Below are positions 60,088 through 64,000 of a DNA stretch of 64,000 bases, piece by piece. Positions within the stretch are counted from its first letter, which is position 1. Each line of letters begins with the position of its first letter. This DNA is from Phymorhynchus buccinoides (taxonomy: Eukaryota > Mollusca > Gastropoda > Neogastropoda > Raphitomidae), in the NCBI GenBank assembly GCA_017654935.2, contig CM065703.1:46668612-46732611 (forward strand), in the 5' to 3' direction. The notes below the pieces were generated by a model. The model did no database searches and was not told the origin of the DNA. It saw only the letters and a program-made list of their open reading frames with translations. The position numbers and the translations under genes are program-made.

Positions 60088-60447
60088 TTAAGGTTTCGAG
60101 CCGAAATGGCTTCCAATGCAGAAAGAGAGTCTGTGCAAATAAAAAAACTTTACCTCATCAGACTCTCGGATCATTTTCAGAGCAAGGACAAGGGTGGTGA
60201 GTTCAGCCGTGTATACAGAGCTTCCATTCGGGATATGTTTAGAAGAACTTAGTCCGGATGAAGGGATGTATGCAGCAGAGGCGACGCCTTCTTCAGATTT
60301 GGAACCGTCAGAGAAAACCTTTTTATGTTTAGGAAGTTTGGAACACATTTCAGAAAACATTTGTTTGTAGGCTAAAGAACTGGTGGAGTTCTTCCGGAAA
60401 GAGGCAAGGTCAAATTTGATTTCAGGGGACGATAGCTGGAAGACCAA
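60088..60447 (-). pseudogene. RNase H domain fragment of an I/Jockey-like LINE
   Basis: 120-codon minus frame with 'KHKKVFSDGSKSEEGVASAA', 'GSSVYTAELTTLVLALKMIR' and ESDEVKFF. This is the classic RNase H start: FSDGSK (first Asp), then AEL with the catalytic Glu. The third Asp (usually TDS after FF) is lost in a frameshift ('YLHRLSFCIGSHFGSKP'). LINE-encoded RNase H of this type belongs to the I/Jockey group. Confidence 0.82.
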
Positions 60448-60507
60448 AGTCTATTCTTTTGTCAATTGAGAAACAAAAGGTAAAAGGGTTGGTCGATACA
60501 GGTGCTG

Positions 60508-60570
60508 AAGATCAAGATTAAAATCATAGCCCCGTCGACAACATATGTCAGGGCTGGCACCACGTTGCAT
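60508..60570 (-). repeat. LINE 3'-end fragment
   Basis: 'agatcaagattaaaatcata', 'gccccgtcgacaacatatgt' and 'cagggctggcaccacg'. Same terminus as at 50066 and 62232. Confidence 0.8.
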
Positions 60571-60814
60571 CTCACCACATATTAAAAAGGGATAAAAGTT
60601 TCTTGCTTCGAATTTGAATAGAAGATTGGCTTGACAAAAATGGGGCTATTATGTATTGCAAGTTAGGAAAACTGCACACAGGAGACAGCAACATAACTTT
60701 TGTTCTGTTGTTAGAGCTGCAAAAACGGTTGTTGTTCCACCACAAACCGCAGACATATGTCAAACTTGTACTCAGAAAACACTGGACTTTGATAATGATG
60801 GTAGAGAAGAACAG

Positions 60815-61250
60815 ACGAGTCACCTCCGTGACTCTCCCTAACATGGAGCCCCAGGCCAACGTCACCTCCGTGACTCTCCCTAACACAGAGCCCCAGGCCA
60901 CCATCACCTCCGCGACTCTCCCTAACACAGAGCCCCAGGCCACTGTCACCTCCGTGACTCTCCCTAACACAGAGCCCCAGGCCACTGTCACCTCCGTGAC
61001 TCTCCCTAACACAGAGCCCCAGGCCACTGTCACCTCCGTGACTCTCCCTAACACAGAGCCCCAGGCCACTGTCACCTCCGTGACTCTCCCTAACATAGAG
61101 CCCCAGGCCACTGTCACCTCCGTGACTCTCCCTAACACATAGCCCCCCCAGGCCACTGTCACCTCCGTGACTCTCCCTAACACAGTGCCCCAGGCCACAG
61201 TCACCTCCGTGACTCTCCCTAACACAGTGCCCCAGGCCACCATCACCATT
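60815..61250. repeat. 42-bp minisatellite
   Basis: Ten units of 42 bp ('gtcacctccgtgactctccc', 'taacacagagccccaggcca', 'ct'). Frames stay open on both strands because the unit is a multiple of 3. Two more degenerate units occur at 63258-63315, adjacent to a putative exon. Confidence 0.95.
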
Positions 61251-61344
61251 TTGGGCCAAACTACTCCCTGCCTGGGTGAATGCGCGAGTAACACTAGACG
61301 CTCGCTGTTGCTGTCCTCGAAGTGTCCTCTTGTAGCTGTGGTGC

Positions 61345-61446
61345 TACAAGAGGCCATTTTTGGTTGCCGTGACCAGTACCTGCAGCGACTTCACCCTTTG
61401 CAAGGTCCCCTACATCGCCGGCCAGTGGTACCTGCCCGGGGAGAAG
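61345..61446 (+). CDS. Putative exon of unidentified gene (a)
   Basis: An open stretch ending at a donor-like 'gttagt'. Frame 1 reads 'CSDFTLCKVPYIAGQWYLPG' EK (ends in phase 0). Frame 2 reads 'CRDQYLQRLHPLQGPLHRRP' VVPARGE (ends in phase 1, compatible with exon b). I cannot decide between them or name the protein. No clear acceptor was found. Confidence 0.35.
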
Positions 61447-61449
61447 GTT

Positions 61450-62230
61450 AGTGGTCCGATTTTTCATCTTGCTTTCTGTGAAGTAGTTTGAAGCTCTATT
61501 TATCTGTCTTATGGATTATCATAATCGTTATTTAGACAATGTGTTCAAAAGGTACATAGAAAGTAATGACGAGGCTGACAGGGATAGATTCTTTGATATA
61601 CTGATCCGCCAAGGCTATTACCCGTCGATCTTGAGAGCAGAAACATATTAATTGCCTTCAAACCATCGCCTTGCGACAAGTAGCTATAAACTTTCACAGT
61701 GGACTAATCAGTCGCAGAGCACTAGAAAGACTTCCCCTTCCTGAAGAACAAAAAAGAATAATAGAATACAATGATGATTTTTGGAGCGTGTTCTGAAAGA
61801 CTCTAGGCAGAACATAGTTTTGGGCTTGAGAAGAGCCTTGATTGGGATATCTTGGCGGTTCCTAGTCAAAGAAGCACTTCACTGTTCATTCCTATTCCGA
61901 TGCACTGGGTCCAGGCGTGGTGTTGTAGAGTTGTTGTAAAATTGTTTATATTAAATGGCTGGAATCAATCAAATAAAGGCATATAAAATATGAACAGATG
62001 ATAATAGTGAAACACTTCTTTGTAAAAGAAGTCCCCCAAAGTATGTAAGCCTTGACATTTTCTCTACAAGCAACGAAGAATTGGGATTTTGTGTCTTAAG
62101 AGAAATCCAAAGGTTGTTCTTGAAGAAAACAAAAATCTTAAAACGGCAATTGATGACTTTGTCAGTTTGAAGAACACTTTTTTAACATATAATTAAAGCA
62201 TGTGGACAAACTCATTAAATGCTCTATCAA
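61450..62230 (+). pseudogene. Unidentified degraded coding remnants
   Basis: From ATG 61512 a frame reads 'MDYHNRYLDNVFKRYIESND' 'EADRDRFFDILIRQGYYPSI' LRAETY then a stop. After a shift, 'SRRALERLPLPEEQKRIIEY' NDDFWSVF and stop (to about 61796). Composition looks like genuine protein, probably from a mobile or virus-like element, but I do not recognise the family. Confidence 0.4.
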
Positions 62231-62231
62231 C

Positions 62232-62305
62232 CCTGATTAAGATTAAGATTAAAATTATAGCCCCGTTGACAACAAAGGCCATGTCAGGGCTGTCACCACG
62301 TATTA
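62232..62305 (-). repeat. LINE 3'-end fragment with (GATTAA)n tail
   Basis: 'gattaagattaagattaaaa' + 'ttatagccccgttgacaaca' + 'aaggccatgtcagggctgtc', a near-identical second copy of 50066-50125. Confidence 0.85.
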
Positions 62306-62916
62306 TATTTACCCTGAGAAGCAAACTAAAAACAATGTCAATTGCACTGCATCTGCAGAAGTTAGCAGATTTCTGTGCAAAATATTATTTTCCAACAACG
62401 TGAGAAGGCAACACAATCCACAACTAGAAGGATTGGCACCACCTCAACCGGACGACTCGTCGATGCGAAATCGGGAATAGTGATGATCAATGAGAGAGAG
62501 AAGAGGGAAAAAAGAGCGTGTGTTTGAAAACAAAAGTGTTTAATGAGCCCACGTTTGTGTGATTTTTGTTTTACGACTGATCACCACACACAAAAAGAAC
62601 AAGGCCAGCAACATGGCTATATTCTGAATTCAGCATACAACAATATGTTGTTGTTTTCTTCTCTTTAGAAAGACGTGGGTTTTTTTTTACATGTATCTGA
62701 CGGGTATTATAACGAGTTGAAATAAATGTAGCTAGTTATGAAAGAAACGCAATAAGGAACAAAAGGACGGGCCAAAGAGGACTTACTAATTGAGAAAGGG
62801 AGACACTACAAATAATATAGGGCATTATCTGGAGACTTAAATGTTCCAATATATTTTAAAACTATACTTGTATGATCAGTGATTTACCAGAAATATATAT
62901 TTCTATTTCAAAACAG
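62306..62916. other. Unannotated stretch
   Basis: No gene or repeat seen. Confidence 0.4.
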
Positions 62917-63090
62917 ATGCTACCGCTGAAGATCTGGCAGTACTCAGCTCAGACAACGGGTGGATCCAGAGCAGCCATCTGGACTGGGTGGCCAGACAGC
63001 TGAATCGCCAGAGCAGGACGGCTGTCTCCATTGCCTTGAATGCTCTAACCCCTGGCTTCATGAACCAGCTAGGTCAACGCAAGGCCAAGG
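62917..63090 (+). CDS. Putative exon of unidentified gene (b)
   Basis: Acceptor 'tatttcaaaacag', donor 'ggtgagc'. The frame shared with the ORF that runs to 63239 reads 'ATAEDLAVLSSDNGWIQSSH', LDWVARQLNRQSRTAVSIAL and 'NALTPGFMNQLGQRKAKG'. It is protein-like, and the DLxxLxxxxGWIxSxHLDW pattern is faintly reminiscent of the start of Ulp1-type (C48) protease domains in transposon-linked proteins, but no catalytic residues are visible. Reading through the donor gives a stop at 63237-63239. Confidence 0.42.
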
Positions 63091-63347
63091 GTGAGCTTCA
63101 AGGCATTCAAAGGGTTTCCATCTGCATGAATGTAGGACGAGAGGGTGACGACCACAGTTATATTGTGTCGTCTACGATCTGGGTGCCACTGGACAGTTGC
63201 TGTTGTAGAGCTTCACAAGCATTCAATATATTACTGTGATTCTTTGGGGTGGCCAACATCACCTCCGTGACTCTCCCTAACACCCCCAGGCCACTGTCAC
63301 CTCTGTGACTCTCCCTTTTTATTCATGATTATTATTTTTTTATACAG

Positions 63348-63453
63348 AATGTGGAGGAACCCGAGATTGTCATCACTGAGGAGGGAATAGGTTACACTGG
63401 GAGTTGGACGGACACATGCGCGCACACACATTCAAACACAAGACTTGATAACT

Positions 63454-63508
<55 letters not shown>

Positions 63509-63649
63509 GTTGTTGTTGTTGTTCTCTCTCACAGGACAGGATACAAGGGGAGTGGGACGGAGACCGATCCCATAGAAATTGTGGAGCATTTCCACGGAAC
63601 GGGAACGGAAGAAGACCCAAATGATCCAAATGATCCGACAATCCGATGA
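63348..63649 (+). CDS. Putative two terminal exons of unidentified gene (c, d)
   Basis: Exon c 63348-63390 (acceptor 'ttttttatacag', donor 'gttaca') reads NVEEPEIVITEEGI. Exon d 63540-63649 (acceptor 'acaggacag') completes a Gly codon and reads 'YKGSGTETDPIEIVEHFHGT' GTEEDPNDPNDPTIR followed by TGA. The c-d junction keeps frame; b-c does not, so at least one exon is missing or misplaced. Acidic Gly/Thr-rich C-terminus, family unknown. A (GT)n microsatellite (63458-63507) fills the small intron. Confidence 0.4.
63458..63522. repeat. (GT)n-(TTG)n microsatellite
   Basis: Pure GT tract then TTG repeats. Confidence 0.97.
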
Positions 63650-64000
63650 TAAGAAGTTCCTTATCTGCACAAACTCTCTGCTTTAGAAGCGATTTCGGCT
63701 CGCAGCGTGAGCCATCCAGAACTGCTGAAGGTTTTTTTAATGTTTCACCTCGTTAAAGTCCAGGGGTTATGACATTCGTTTGGCGTGGTGGGTTCTTGGT
63801 CATGCAGTATTCGGGGGAACAAGGCGGTGGATCGCCTGGCCAGGGACGCTGTGAAAGATCCTCCTGTCATCTCGCTCGTACCTAATTCTGACCTAAAACC
63901 TAATTGTGTTTTTAATGAAGTGATATTATGTGGTCAGATTTAGACGTGGTGACAGCCCTGACATGGCCATAGTAGTTGATAGGGCTATAAACAACGTCTT
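63650..64000 (+). pseudogene. I/Jockey-like LINE: RNase H end and 3' terminus
   Basis: Broken plus-strand remnants: AWWVLGHAVF- and then, in a shifted frame, 'RGNKAVDRLARDAVKDPPVI' SLVPNSDLKPN. The GHxxxxGNxxVDxLA pattern is the C-terminal RNase H box. It is followed by 'cgtggtgacagccctgacat' + 'ggccatagtagttgataggg' + 'ctataa', the 3' terminus whose reverse complement appears at 50066, 60508 and 62232. Cut by the window end. Confidence 0.75.

Noticed and set aside
60572..61357. 261-codon minus ORF with 14-residue repeats
   Set aside because: Shadow of the 42-bp minisatellite; the plus strand is equally open.

Overview
This is eukaryotic nuclear DNA, most likely from an invertebrate and plausibly a marine gastropod mollusc. 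The evidence is a spliced animal-type gene with GT-AG introns, tRNA-derived SINEs, several non-LTR retrotransposon clades, a DIRS-type element, TTAA- and TA-flanked DNA transposons, and a very high density of minisatellites and CT/GA/GT microsatellites. The species guess is inference from general resemblance. The assembly has one 500-N gap (16624-17123) and stretches with ragged homopolymers (about 7-10 kb) that look like incompletely polished sequence.

Layout. 1-19 kb has no gene I can support. It holds minisatellites (42-bp unit at 240-1950, about 57-bp unit at 7.9-10.4 kb), pyrimidine-rich microsatellites, a tRNA-SINE, remnants of two LINEs on the minus strand (2.4-2.8 kb and 12.5-14.5 kb), a piggyBac-like MITE and foldback elements. 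19145-35156 carries the last eight coding exons of the alpha subunit of the COPI coatomer (COPA) on the plus strand, with its stop codon and poly(A) signal. Its introns are crowded with tandem arrays. Around four consecutive exons (4-7 as numbered here) the array unit contains a piece of the neighbouring exon together with its splice site, so the gene has dozens of decoy splice sites in front of or behind true ones. 35.5-50 kb is intergenic: dispersed repeats, an L2/CR1-like LINE (41.9-44.2 kb) disrupted by a perfect foldback, a 75-bp satellite, and paired 33-bp and 43-bp satellites.

50.6-53.1 kb is a compact, higher-GC, intron-poor cassette that looks virus-derived. It has the C-terminal part of a jelly-roll capsid-like protein (the family annotated as F54H12.2-like in animal genomes), four bases further an adenain-like cysteine protease with a C-terminal PC4-like domain, and then, behind a textbook CCAAT/TATA promoter, a broken gene for a Cys-containing protein ending in a second PC4-like domain. 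It is followed by TTAATTAA-rich 183-bp direct repeats. 53.9-59.6 kb is a DIRS-like tyrosine-recombinase retroelement on the minus strand bounded by inverted repeats. It is defective: the reverse transcriptase is largely lost, the recombinase is internally deleted, and an in-frame amber codon lies before the tyrosine motif. A two-finger C2H2 ORF starts in its right terminal repeat. 60-64 kb contains RNase H and 3'-end fragments of an I/Jockey-like LINE, a 42-bp minisatellite and a few putative exons of an unidentified plus-strand gene.

The observations most worth following are the exon-edge minisatellites of COPA and the virus-like protease/PC4 cassette.
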